From Lotus japonicus (lineage: Eukaryota; Streptophyta; Magnoliopsida; Fabales; Fabaceae): DNA of 64,000 bases. Below the pieces are notes generated by a model. That model made no database searches, was not told where the DNA came from, and saw nothing but the letters and a program-made list of their open reading frames with translations. Where the stretch lies: positions 65,086,732 to 65,150,731 of the forward strand of contig NC_080044.1 of assembly GCF_012489685.1 (NCBI RefSeq), read 5' to 3'. Positions 37,394-49,777 of the stretch are shown piece by piece. A program made the position numbers and the translations under genes. The first letter of the stretch is position 1. Each line of letters starts with the position of its first letter.

Positions 37394-38629
37394 TTGATGT
37401 TTCAATCTTTCTGAATTGTAATAGTTTTCTGTTCAAATTTCTTGTTTTCGTTTTTATGTATTTGTCTTATGATCTTGTTTAAAATTTATGTCTAAGTTCT
37501 AAATGATTATTGGTCTTTTACATTCTGTATTAAGATCATTTTTTTCCTAGGATGTTGTCTCGTTTGTGATTCATGTGTTCATCTATCACACATATGCAGG
37601 TTTATACCATTACTGCTAGAGTGCTAGGTTCATCAGCTTCATACCCTTTTTTATCTCAATATTTATATTACTAAACTTACTTGCCCATTGGGCCTATGGT
37701 TTTGGTGTTACTGCTATTTCATAATTGCCTATATACCAGATTTTCATAAGAATGTTACTTCAATTGTAAAGGAGACATGAAGTTGATCCATGAGTTATTG
37801 TTGTAAGTTTTCTGAGCATTTACAGAGCATATGAGCCCTGAATGTTGCTTATGGTTTTGACTTTTGATTGATACAATGTTTATGTCATCTTATAGTAAAG
37901 AGAAGACTTCCTCCCTACATGACATTCCCTATTTTCTACTGCTACTGTGTCATCTCTAGACTCTAATAAAGTTTTTTAATATATGGTGATATATCTATTG
38001 CATGCATGTTCAGAATGTATGGGCAACTGCAGCTTATTCAGCTCCTTCTATTGTTTTAACATTGTATTCTTTTGAAAGGCTGTGTTTGTATCCATTATAG
38101 ATTAAAATGAAAGTCTGCTGATGTTGTACTCAACTCAATTCTGATATTCAAACGATTTTTTACAGGCTTATAAGTGATTGATAATGTTCAGGAGTATATG
38201 AAAAAGTCACTCGTGGCTGTTCTTAGTTTTGTGCTCAAACGTATAAGTGTGCTTATGAAGTAGTAATTTCTATCTGTGTTTCAAACATTTTGGATTGAAC
38301 TATGTTTGCCTTTTCTGTTACAAAGTTCAATATTTAGGCTGATTATTGATATTCTTTCGGTTAAAGATTGTCTAGAATAAACTTTGATGGTTAGGTTTCC
38401 CATTTCATTGATTTCCTTATTTTTTGGTACATCAAAAGTTAGGGTAAAGGGATTGTTGCTCCAATTCAAAGTAGGAAAATGTTCAGACTCAAAGAGCACT
38501 TAACAAAGTCTAATTGTTAAAACCATGGTCAAACTAACTCAATTAGGGTTAAAACATCAATGCCACCAGAATGATAGACTAGCAAATGGTTCTCACATTT
38601 AATTACACGATTAATATGTATGGTACTAT
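37394..38629 (+). other. TTM3 3' region and intergenic DNA
   Basis: It is AT-rich with no gene. The first few hundred bases are likely 3' UTR. Sequence around 37600-38300 has the T-rich look of intron or 3' UTR, but no exon could be recognised. Confidence 0.4.
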
Positions 38630-38901
38630 GACCCTGTTTGGAAGAGCTTATTTGAACTTATCTGATAGCACAAGCTCTTATGTCAGTGTTTGGGAGAGCT
38701 TATGCAAATAGCTCATGACCTACCATAAGCTGTTTTGAGCTTATTTTCATAAACTAATCATGATAGCTTATGAAAAAGAGTTTATGCTTATATATAGCTT
38801 ATTTTTCAATTTATTTCAATAAATATTTTAAAATAATTTATGAATAAGCGCTTATGGTATGACCATAAGCGCTTAATTAAGCTGTGTTTCCAAACGGGAC
38901 C
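38630..38901. mobile_element. MITE with gtttgg-type inverted ends
   Basis: The ends gaccctgtttgg and ccaaacgggacc are inverted. The interior repeats agctta/taagct words in both directions (gagcttat, catagctt, ataagcgctta). Flanks are tat on both sides. No coding content. Confidence 0.65.
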
Positions 38902-39124
38902 TATAAGAAATTACACATGTTTGATAGTACTATAAGAAATTCAGACAACTCATTGGTTATCTTATTGCTTATTTTGGACTTTGTGTTTCTCTCTTTGATA
39001 TTGAACTAACTTGAGCGTTAAAGTGTCTTTTGCATGTACCTCATCCACAATACCCATTATGAGCTTTGTCGCGACATCTGCTTGCTCACTACCATACACC
39101 ATCAAGCTTGATAAGAAGTTCATC

Positions 39125-39474
39125 TTGCTCAAGATTTAGGAAGATCAATTGACGCCTTTTGTAGGAATTCCAGGAAGGTCATGGACACTAGCGAACGTAT
39201 CCAACTAAAGGATACGATCAAGCAAATGATTCGAGATGGAAAGCTGAAAAAATATATGAAGAAGGCTCATGATGATGGAGGAAGTCATTTTTTCAAAAGC
39301 AACAAAAGAAGTTTTCATAACTTTCACGATGATATTGTTGGATTTTACAAAAGCAACAAAAAAAGATCTCATAACTTTCACGATGATATTGTAGGATTAG
39401 AGCATTCACGATGGAAGTTGTTTATCTTTTTTTTGGTTACATGTTTATTTGACAATGTTTTTTTCTGGACCTAA
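39125..39474 (+). pseudogene. Ty3-type gag relic with 54-bp tandem repeat
   Basis: MDTSERIQLKDTIKQMI, then GKLKKY (39181 on) resembles the gag segment next to the zinc knuckle in Athila/Tat-type elements (a TxECxxLKxxIxxLIxxGKL pattern). The Cys is changed and no knuckle follows. Two tandem 18-residue units (KSNKRSFHNFHDDIVG and KSNKKRSHNFHDDIVG) at 39291-39344 and 39345-39398 come after. A cellular gene is not excluded, but no start, promoter or partner supports one. Confidence 0.45.
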
Positions 39475-40360
39475 AATATCACATAAGATTTAAGCTACTA
39501 TGAACAACTTTTGTAATTTTTACTCCAATAGAAGTTTCATATATTTTTGTTGTTGGATCACACAATAGATTCCACATATTATTGTATTTTTATGTGTAAT
39601 TCATTTTGGGTTGTATGTTCAACGGTTATATTGTGTTTTTTTTAGGGGGTTATATTGTGGTTAAAAGAGAGAAATAATGCTATTTTAAGATTTGGTTGTT
39701 CATCGAAGCCTTAAATCTTATTTATAGACATTTTTGGAGTGCCACACAGACTTACTTCAATGAGAAGAAAAATATTATCTAGTTACTTACCAATAAATAA
39801 TTCCCAAATTATTAGCATTAAGGATACTCTTATAATAATAATAATTTGAGGATAACTCACACTTTTAGATCCCTTAATATTATTTTTTACATTATGTTTT
39901 AATATTTTGTTATCATAATATCTACATTATAAATGAGCTTAGATAAAAGTCAAATGAATTATATTACAGTTCAACAGTTCATTTTCTAAATAGCTCTTAG
40001 GTTTCAATTCTCAATTTTTATAAATGAATTTTTTTTTACTAACCTCCTCCTAGCATTTAGTGCGCTCTAACCGTGAGACAAAATGTTGAAAATATCTTAT
40101 GTTACATCTTTCATTTCTCTCAATTAGTGTATTTTATTTTACTTAGTTGCTTACAAATACACACTTGCTTGCCAAATGGTGAATAAAGATTAGAGGAATA
40201 TGCAAAAGAGAATATATATTTATGCAAAAATTAAAATTAAAAAAATAGGCTAGCCACACCATCCAAGTGGCCTTGCAATTGCATCAATCATCATTATCTA
40301 AGCTGTTATTCATTTCCATTCTTTGATTCCTTCGTCCTCAGAGGGTCAACAGGGACGGCC
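39475..40360. other. AT-rich intergenic region upstream of TIP1-like gene
   Basis: No gene or repeat boundary was recognised. The last 150 bp probably contain the promoter. Confidence 0.4.
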
Positions 40361-40402
40361 ATGACCCTAACCCTCCCTCTCACCTTCTCACCAAAACCCT
40401 AA
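40361..40402 (+). promoter_or_regulatory. uORF and telo-box in the TIP1-like 5' leader
   Basis: A 13-codon upstream ORF (atg at 40361, taa at 40400-40402) precedes the main start by 69 bp. It overlaps a telo-box-like aaaccctaa at its end, a motif common in plant growth and translation genes. Whether it is within the transcript is not shown by sequence alone. Confidence 0.4.
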
Positions 40403-40471
40403 TCATTCAATCAATCCATCCTCCATTTCCCCCAATTTCCCAATCGAAAGTCAACGCTCTCCGGCGCAACC

Positions 40472-43400
40472 ATGTCATCCGAGATCGAGGTCGTCGACGA
40501 CGACGAGGTGCACCAGTCCCGCGGCAACGACGATCACCAGCAACCGTCATCATCGTCCTCCCCCGCCGAGGAGACACTCCGCAATGACGTCTACACCGCC
40601 GCGGCTTATGGCGATTTGGAGAAGCTACAGAGATTGGTCGAGCATGATGGTTGCCCTGTCTCCGAGCCTGATGGCTTGGGTTACTACGCGCTTCAGTGGG
40701 CTGCTCTCAATAACCGCGCTGCCGCTGCTCAGTACATCATTGAGGTTCTTTGATCGGTTTGTTGAATTGCGCGTTTGCTTGCTTGTTCAAACTTGTATAG
40801 GCACCTTAGCTTAGCTGGTTGCTCATGTGCCTGTTATGGAAATGGAGATTGAATATGTTAATTTATTTATGTTGCAATTCAATGTGTATGAATTCAATTT
40901 TCAAATTTCGGCATGAGAATAAGTATGGAATTATATCTTCTATATATGTATACATACATAATTGGTTGGTGGTTTTGGTGTTAACTGTTAACTAATTCGG
41001 TTTGTGTTGGTTGGGTTTTGCAGCATGGGGGAGATGTAAATGCCACAGATCATACTGGCCAGACAGCTCTACATTGGAGTGCGGTTCGGGGTGCTATCCA
41101 GGTAGCGGAGCTTTTACTCCAAGAGGGTGCTCGAGTGAATGCTGCCGACATGAATGGGTATCAGGTCAGATTGCTGTGATTGTTTTTCCATTTATTCGAG
41201 AGATAAATGGGGTTAGGAATTTTAATTAAGAACGGGAGTGCTGCTAAAAAATTTCAATTTAACTAATCGTAATAAACTTGGATGCAGACAACACATGTTG
41301 CTGCTCAATATGGTCAGACAGCTTACCTTTACCATGTTGTTTCCAAATGGAATGCTGATCCTGATGTTCCTGATAATGATGGGAGAAGCCCCTTGCACTG
41401 GTAATCAATAATTTGCAATTCAACCTTTTTTTTATACTGAAATGAATGTTTTACACTCTGCTCTGCAGTCAATCACCCATTTGCCATGGTGTGACTTCTT
41501 GCATATTTTCACTGGTTTATTATGTCTGTTATTTTCCTCAAGCAGACTGCAAGTGTAGTTGGTTTGGTCAATGGTCATAAAGAAAAAAAGGATATGAAAC
41601 TAAAAGAATACATTGTCTAGGAAGTTGGTCCTAAGTTGCCCAAATTGAAAATGAAAAATTGGAAGCTCTTAATTTTCGTCAGTTTATTAATTTAGTATGA
41701 TTATGTGTGCTATGAACATCATGTGATTTCTATGGGCACATTGTCTGTGTATAATTACCGATATTGAACATTATGATGAATGATCTCTAAATAACATATT
41801 GCTTGTCTTTGTCTAGTTTTGCTTGTTCCTTTATTTTGTTTATGAGGAATCAGGATAATAGCTAATCTTTTACACCGGAGATCTAAACAATGCAATCCTT
41901 CACCAAAACCAGCAACAAGGATAACGATTGTCGGCGGTGGTTGACTGTGGTCTCTATTAGGATATTTAGCAATATCCAACAATAGCATACAATGAAAAAT
42001 ATGGGAAGCTCTTACTTTTTGTCAGATAATTATTTTAATATGATGATGATGTATGCTTTCAACATCATGTTAATTCTATGGGCACATTGTCCTTGCAAAA
42101 TTACCCATAATGAACATCATGAAGGATGATGTTTGACTTAGTATGCCAAGTGGCAGATGGATGATTACATGAAGTATATTACATTTGCACCAATGCTCAT
42201 TGGTCATTGTCTTTTTAATTGGAATTCTCTTAATAACATATTGGTCATGTCTTTTTCTAGTTTTTCTTGTTCATTTTATTGTTTCTGAGGAGTCAGGATT
42301 ATAGCATACAAGGTTACACTATTATCTCCCTGTGAATGTTTTTCTGTAATTGGTTGATTTTATGTATAATGTTAATGATTTAGTTTCTGTTGTGCTATTT
42401 ATCTGTTTTAGTACATCCATTTCCCTTTTAAACTAAAATTTTGAGTGGTTTTGCACTTCTGTTGAAGTGAAATAAGTGTATAACACGTCACTCTTAAAGT
42501 GCATGGATTGATTCTTCGCTTCGGGTTTCACTTCTAGGGCTGCTTACAAAGGTTTTGCCGATAGTATACGCCTTCTCTTATTTCTTGATGCACATAGGGG
42601 ACGCCAGGATAAAGAGGGTATGTTCTAATGCTCTATTGTGAGCTCCTTTTATTTTGCTGAAACTATTCATACACTGATATAAATGAAGAATTGATCTTTG
42701 ATTTTTTAAGCATTTTTATAATTTTTTATTTTCTTCCATTTATTCAGGTTGTACTCCTCTTCATTGGGCTGCTATTAGGGGTAACTTAGAGGCCTGTACT
42801 GTGTTAGTACAGGCTGGCAAAAAGGAAGACTTGATGGTGACTGATAATACTGGCCTTACACCAGCCCAGCTTGCTTCTGATAAGAATCACAGACAAGTTG
42901 CATTTTTCCTTGTAGGTGTTTTAAAACCAACTTGTTTTAATTTATTAGTAATTACATTTGGATGGAAGTTTGACATCCCTCTTTTCAATTTTTCCCTTGT
43001 GGTTTTGGGAACTGGACTGGCAGGTCTTTTTGGAAAGCACATGTTCATTGAATTTGTAGAATAGGTGCTAGGTGGGATTTTACGTTTGATTCCCTTACCA
43101 AAAAATACACTTTAAGTGTTACTGTTAATGTACTAATCCTCTTTGACATTCTTTTTCATTCCAGTATTAGCAATATGAACAGGCTTCTGCCATAATACAT
43201 GTTGACATTTTGATCACTAATAATAATCTTTTTTAATCACTACTGCTACATATTAAATTTTTTTTCAAAAGGTATTGTTTAGATGAGTGAGTGATAAATG
43301 TTGATTGTGCCTTAAAGATTTTTTCTAAAAATTTATTGTTTCCAATCTCTAATCAATACACCTTCCGATCTTAAGAAGATGACTTCTCAAAGCTATTGGT

Positions 43401-46400
43401 ACTAAAGTTATATGGCGTTTTAACTGTTAATCTTTTCGACAAAATCCTACTATTCTGAAAAAAAAAGTAATTGCTGAAAGTGCAAATGCTGAATATGAGA
43501 ATATCTTCTTGCATCTTCAGGTATTTCATAGTTGTTACACAATAAATTCATGCCCATTGTGAAGAGACTCTTAGTTATTTTTTGTGTGGCTATGGTTGTC
43601 TGAGAGTTCGGAGCAAAGTATTTACTTGGTATCTTTTAAGTAATGGTATTGCATCTACTTCTATTATGGATAAGAAGCTTTTTTTCTTGCTAAATTTGTT
43701 TTGTAGGGAAATGCCCGAAGGCTGCTCGACAAACGTTGTGATGGGAACACCCGCCTTGGGAAGATAGCTAAATTAGGACTTGCTCCTGTACTTTGGTTCA
43801 TAATTTTTTTGCTCTTGGTCACCTATATTAATTCAGTCATCTTGGGTATATACCTTGACTTCCATTTCCACTTCCACATATAAAATCAATAGTGTGCGTG
43901 TGAGCACTTGCACATGCATATTTATGCCTATTGTTTAATGGTTACTGTTATTTCTATCTTTTCTGGCACTTTTTCTGCAGCATCAAATATGCCAAAGCTG
44001 ACAGCTGCAGCTGGCCTTCTTGCATGGTTTGGAGTGTTACTTGCAACTGCTGGATTGGTGATGTTTTACAAGTGTAGCAGGTAAGAATATAGACTTCAAA
44101 ACTTTACAGCATCTCACGAATATTCCATAGGCCTATGTATAGGGACGGTCCAGAGCTTATTTCTGCATACTTAATTTGATTATGATTAATTTTTTTGTAG
44201 GTTCAAGAGACCTTTCATAGATTTTCTATATATGTTATGTATAATCTCAATAGGATTTTCTGTGTATTCTCTTTTTATTATGTGGTAGTTATATATGATA
44301 TGAAAGGGTTTTAAAGTTAGTGGATTTTGGTTGGTTTGAACCATGACATTTTTATTATGTAGCCATGTAATCACATAATGGTGTTTGATGAAACTAATCC
44401 TCTTTTCCATGCGAGTCTATGGAGGAATGTTTCCCATGTATTTTAACCTAGCTTTTATGCAAAAGGTTAACAACCTCCAAGTTGTTCGATTATATGCCGA
44501 AGATTATCCACATGCTGTATTTTATGGTACTTTCATGTCTAGTCTAATAATCTCCTTTTCCTTGCTACCCTTAGGATAGCGGTGATATGGTTGTTTTTGG
44601 GTCTCGTGAATTTGACTGAAATATGTTCTCTTCCAAACCACTGCTGCTGGCTTCTTGGTTTATTCTCCAGTTAGATTCTTTTTAGGTGGAAATATTTCTT
44701 GAAATTATGCTTGTAACCGTTTGATGTCTAATGGAACCTTTTCTAAAATTCCTTTCTTATCCTATTTGTTCAAGTTCTCGCATAACAATATTGATGGCGC
44801 TCATTCTCAAGAGATACTGGTTTGTATCTATGATGGTGATTTGTAATAAATGTATGGTGACTGACCTGCAAACGGACATGCATAGCCTATACTATAGTAG
44901 TTCATTGTCCAGATGTTGATTCTGTGAATATTTAATTGTAACTTGTTTCTTAATACTTTACGTTTTCTTTTTAAATGTTTTTGATTTGTTTTATTATGTT
45001 ATTGTGTTTCTTAATCTTTCTCCCTTGGTTTTTTTGTTTTGTTTTTTACAGCAAGGATCCGGGTTATATCAGAGTGAATGCGCATGACACTCAGAATATG
45101 AAAGATGATGTGAGTTTTACTATTTTCCACTGAATCTGTACTTCAATTTCTGCACCATCCCCCACGTGCAAGATTAACTTGATTTTCTTTTGCAGTTTTT
45201 ACCTATGTCAATCTCTTTATTGGTTCTAAATGTATATTACATGTATATGCTAATGACTTCAAAAGATCAAATGGTTTATGACAGGAGCCTCTTTTGAAGA
45301 TTGAGATAAATAATCCTGCTTTGCTGGCTGGAAATTGGTCCCAGCTTTGTGCAACTTGCAAGGTTCTCCCTGCTTTTTTTAGAATGTCTGTCTCCTTGCT
45401 GTGAAGTACACAATGATCAATATCTTGCACACACTGACATACAAATTACATGTCTATCTATCCTTGCTTCAAATTATTTTGTAGACAATTTCATGTTGCA
45501 TTTTCTTTAGATTGTCAGGCCTCTCCGGGCAAAACACTGTTCTACCTGTGATCGTTGTGTGGAACAATTTGATCATCATTGTCCTTGGGTATCCAATTGC
45601 ATCGGCAAGGTAATTCTGGGTTAATTTTCAATTTACACGCTTTTGCATTTGGATTCAATTGAATATATTATTAAGCTTTCTATTCTGTCATTTACTTCAA
45701 TGAGAAATAAGTCTTGGGAAAAATAGATTAGTCTCAGACATTTGGTTAGTTGACCTCTGGGTTCTTCCCCTCTGATTTCCTTTGCAAATATTATTCTTTT
45801 TATGCTCTTCATGAACTTCAAGTTTATTGGGACATGGCTTTTGTTGTTGTTTTTGTATGAACTTCAAGTGTGTAGCACACCATTCATCAATAGTTGCATT
45901 AATGCAACTTTTAGTACCATAGACAAGTGCTTATTAGGTGATACAATTGTCATTGGAATTTATATGGTGCAGGCGGTTTAGATTGGTCAGTCTTGACTGA
46001 GTGGAGGTACTAGTGACTGTTTAGTTTGCTTCTGCAATATAGCTGTCCATAAAATATATAGCTGTTTAAGATAAAAATTTGAATTTTTTATTACAATATC
46101 TAGTGTGAGAGCATATCCTGTTTCCTGTCTCACCTTTTTACTAGAGTGAACACGGTGGTTGCTAATTCTATCTCACTACATCCCCTTCTCTATATCCTTT
46201 AATTTTGAAAACGCGATTTCATTTTTTCTTATTGATTGGATCAACATGATCTTTTCTTCTTGGTAGACAAATTTGATCTGATTTGTTACACTTTATGATT
46301 GCAGAAGAACAAATGGGATTTCTTTGCTTTTCTTGTTCTTGAAGTTTCGGCAATGCTGTTTACTGGTGGAGTTTGTCTTACAAGTATGTGTATGTTGAGA

Positions 46401-47180
46401 TAAAGAGCTGAGTTGTCAATTTCTCTGCAGTTCAAATTGCTGATAGAAACTAAATTTGAGTGCAGGAGTATTAACTGATCCAGTTGCTCCTTCTTCGTTT
46501 GGGGCATGGATTCATTATGTTGGTAAGAATCACGTTGGTGCAATATCGTTTCTCATTGCTGATTTTTTCCTCTTCTTTGGCGTGTTTGCTTTGACAGTTG
46601 TTCAGGCTAGTCAGGTATGTTGTTTTAGCCTCATTTACTGGTTTTGGCGCAAAAGAAATTTTCTCTCCTCTGTTGTTCTGACACATTTTCTTTCCCTGCT
46701 TTTTTTTTCTTACGCCAGATTGCACGCAATATCACAACAAATGAAATGGCGAATGTGATGCGGTATAGCTACCTCAGAGGTCCAGGTGGTAGATTCAGAA
46801 ATCCATACGATCATGGTATCAAGAAAAACTGTTCTGATTTCTTGATCAATGGATACAATGAAGACGTGGAGGTGGTTGAAGAATTAGGTCAGTCGGAGGA
46901 GGGTGTTGGAATGATGCACATGACAAGGAACTCAAACTTAGCAAATGGAGACTCACATTCGCATTCTGAACATGCAACGGGCACTGGGAATGGTCATCAT
47001 ATTATTAATGTGAATTCCAATAATAGCAACTCCAAAACACATCATGGTCATGTTAATGGTCATGTTCATTCTTCAAATTGTAGTCATGCTAACCAAGGCA
47101 AAACCAGAAATGACAGCACTCCTGTGGGCTTAGGTCTTGGCCTTGGACGGAACTCTAGATCTGTTGCACCCTCATCATGA
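40472..47180 (+). CDS. TIP1: Ankyrin-repeat DHHC protein S-acyltransferase (TIP1 type), 13 exons, 644 aa
   Basis: Exons: 40472-40744, 41024-41164, 41288-41400, 42538-42617, 42748-42911, 43707-43845, 43981-44080, 45052-45109, 45285-45362, 45511-45609, 46305-46383, 46466-46614, 46719-47180. All are in phase. It transfers palmitate to cysteines of target proteins on Golgi or plasma membranes; Arabidopsis TIP1 controls cell size and root-hair tip growth. About six ankyrin repeats (residues 35-255, TALHWSA, PLHWAA twice) precede two membrane spans (about 282-302, 310-335). The Cys-rich domain follows with DHHC at 403-406, then two more spans (421-441, 467-489). The C-terminal tail is Asn/His/Ser-rich. 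The catalytic DHHCPW motif is intact. Arabidopsis TIP1 is about 620 aa. Confidence 0.95.
41658..42305 (+). repeat. Old tandem duplication in TIP1 intron 3
   Basis: Blocks at about 41658-41862 and 42003-42305 share ggaagctctta, tctatgggcacattgtc, aataacatattg and gaggaatcaggat or gaggagtcaggat, about 345 bp apart. They have many differences and an insertion in the second copy. Confidence 0.6.
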
Positions 47181-49777
47181 TATTTACATGTCTGGTTGTA
47201 CCTAACTGTAATGTATCATAGATATGTCTGGGTTAGTTTACGTAATTCAATTTATTGTGGCTCTTTTTGTGCAATCTTACGTTAAATTTTAGTCAGCTTC
47301 TCTTCTCTTCTCTATTTTCCCCACTTTTTATATATTTTGAGTCGATTTCCATTTTTGTAGCTAATAAGCCTCGGAATCACCATAAAATACATGTATATTT
47401 AGAAAATAGTTCTGTTCAAATACTTTCACATTGGCTCATGCTTATTTTTAAGTTACATATAGTTGATGATTTGATCCTTGACATACATTACACATCAAGA
47501 ATTTCATGTTTAAAGAGATAATAAGTTGAAGAAAGCAAATAAGAGAATTATATTATTATCTCTAATATACGAGATAAAATAAGTGATAATACTCTGATAT
47601 ATTTTTGTCCTCACATGAGAAGAAAACAAGACACATAGTTATATTTTATTAAAGTTGTATATTCACTTCTGTACCTATGTCTCAACTATTATATTATAAG
47701 GATAACAAATTCATTTGAAATAAATGCAATTTTTTCTTTCACTTTTCTCTCCTAAAGGAAAGAAAATTTTGGCCAAAAGAAATGATTATAACCTTTTACT
47801 TTCCATCCAAGTAATATATATTTTTTACTCCTTTTCATTTTCTTTTTCTCAATAGCTATCATGGATAAAGATTGATTACAAGTTTAACCACAGATATGTT
47901 AGTAGCAGTTCAAATTAAATTATCATTATCAAAATACAATGGATGTATTAGCTATAAAATATTTGTAATGCATGTTGCTGGTTCAACAAGTTATAGATTA
48001 CTTGAGCTAAGTGGAAAAACTTGCTGAATCACTGACTAATAATCATAATCATTTCTACAATAAAATAAAAAGAAATTCAGTTGACTATGATTTCTTTTTT
48101 TTTTCTTTGGTCAATTACTATGATTTATAGCATAATGAAATTTGACAATATGAGGCCACTTTTGCTTTTCCTTTTTCTTTTGGTCTGAATAGCCTTTGCT
48201 TAATTTGAGGATTTTTTTTTTGCCTACGGTCCTAGCCCAGGCCTAGTTAATAGAAAAGGGTTAGCATGATTTGCATGGCCTGTTTTTCTGTTGTTTTCTT
48301 GTCTTAAAAAGTGGAGTAGTAGTTTATTTTAACAATTAAAAATTACATAAATACAATTTCTGAAAAATCGAAATAAAATGCATACAACTTCACAGTGTTC
48401 TCTGCTATTAACAATTTTGCATATTTAATTATCCATACACTATTTTGCTATTAACTAATTTAGCATTATCTACTTTATTTATTTCTCTTATTATTATCCA
48501 TACACTATTATTTTCCAATCCATATAGAAAATGACAAGTTGTAAGGATCTTGACAATAATTTGATTATATATGGATATAGATATTGTTAGGTTCTACTTG
48601 TGATGATTCTACATAAAACAGTGGTCGAGGATTCCGCTGGATTTAATTTTTTTAATTTAAAATAAATAAAAAAAGACTGAAGAAGAACTAGTTGTATTTA
48701 TTTATTTATTTATGTAGATTGATTAGAGATGAAAATGATGTTTACTTGAAAAGATAAAATAGACAAACAAAAACGACAGCGTATAGCAACAATGAAAGAG
48801 AAGCCATTTCCATAACGATCCAACAGAACAGAGAAAAGCGGAAGGGGCGAACGCGGGACCCGCATGGAAGAGAAGACCCCACACTTCTCTCTACTGTTGT
48901 TCTTATCCCAATTCCATTCCATTGCATTCATCATCACTGCCACGTGTCACTCATCAGGTGGCTTCACTCTCCTTCTTCTTCTTCTTGTTTCTTCTTCTTC
49001 TTCCATCATCATCACTCTTCTCTCACACACCACCTTCATTCATTGCTTCTCTCTCCTCCACTTTCTCTCTCTAAAACTCACAGTTTCCATTTCCATGGCG
49101 CCAGTTCCGATTCTCCTCCGCTCACGATCACGGTGAAGACATCACCGCCATTCATTTCACTCACCAGTCACCACCTCCTTTCCATTTCTAGAATTTCAGA
49201 GAAAACTGTAAAGCTCTCTGATCATCAAACCTAACCAATCACACGTTTCGTTTTTTGTTTGATTCATCTGCACTTTTTGTTCTTCTCTCACGCTTTTTGA
49301 TTATTAAATAAATAAAGCTGAAAAATGAAAATATCTCATGAAAGAGAGTCTCACTCTCTGTTTAAGCTTCAAAAAAATCAATATAAATGAATCAAAAATG
49401 GAAAGTTTCATGGAAGGAATCATCGTTATCGTTTGCAGTAGTTTGATTAGAGGAGTGGTTATTCAGTTAGGGATTTGCAGGTTGCGTAGATTCTGCTTAT
49501 GGTGTTTGAGTTTCTCTCTTGTAAGTGAACCTGCTATAGTGATTGTAGCGTGTAAATCAAGTGTGATGAAATCATAGTTGAATTTTTATGAGTTTCTCTT
49601 GTTCTATCTGTTTGATCAATATGATGTGATTAATATAGTTAGATTGACATATTTGTTTATTTTTGTTTAATTTAGTTATTATTACTTGATGCAGTTAAGT
49701 ATAAAGGGATTTTGTTCTGAAATGGAAACTTGAATTTCTTTGGCACATTCCATGCATGCATTTGGTGATCATAAAAA
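47181..49777. other. Intergenic region and leader of the LRR gene
   Basis: It is AT-rich to about 48880, with a tattta microsatellite at 48696-48714. A pyrimidine-rich stretch with cttcttctt repeats (about 48965-49110) is typical of a plant 5' UTR. A possible leader intron could start at the ttgtaagtg near 49518 and end at the tgatgcag near 49695. The small open frames here are low-complexity, and I do not call them genes. Confidence 0.4.

Noticed and set aside
48864..49234. Ser/His/Leu-rich open frames upstream of the LRR gene
   Set aside because: They derive from a cttctt-rich leader; the frames are repetitive and overlap one another.
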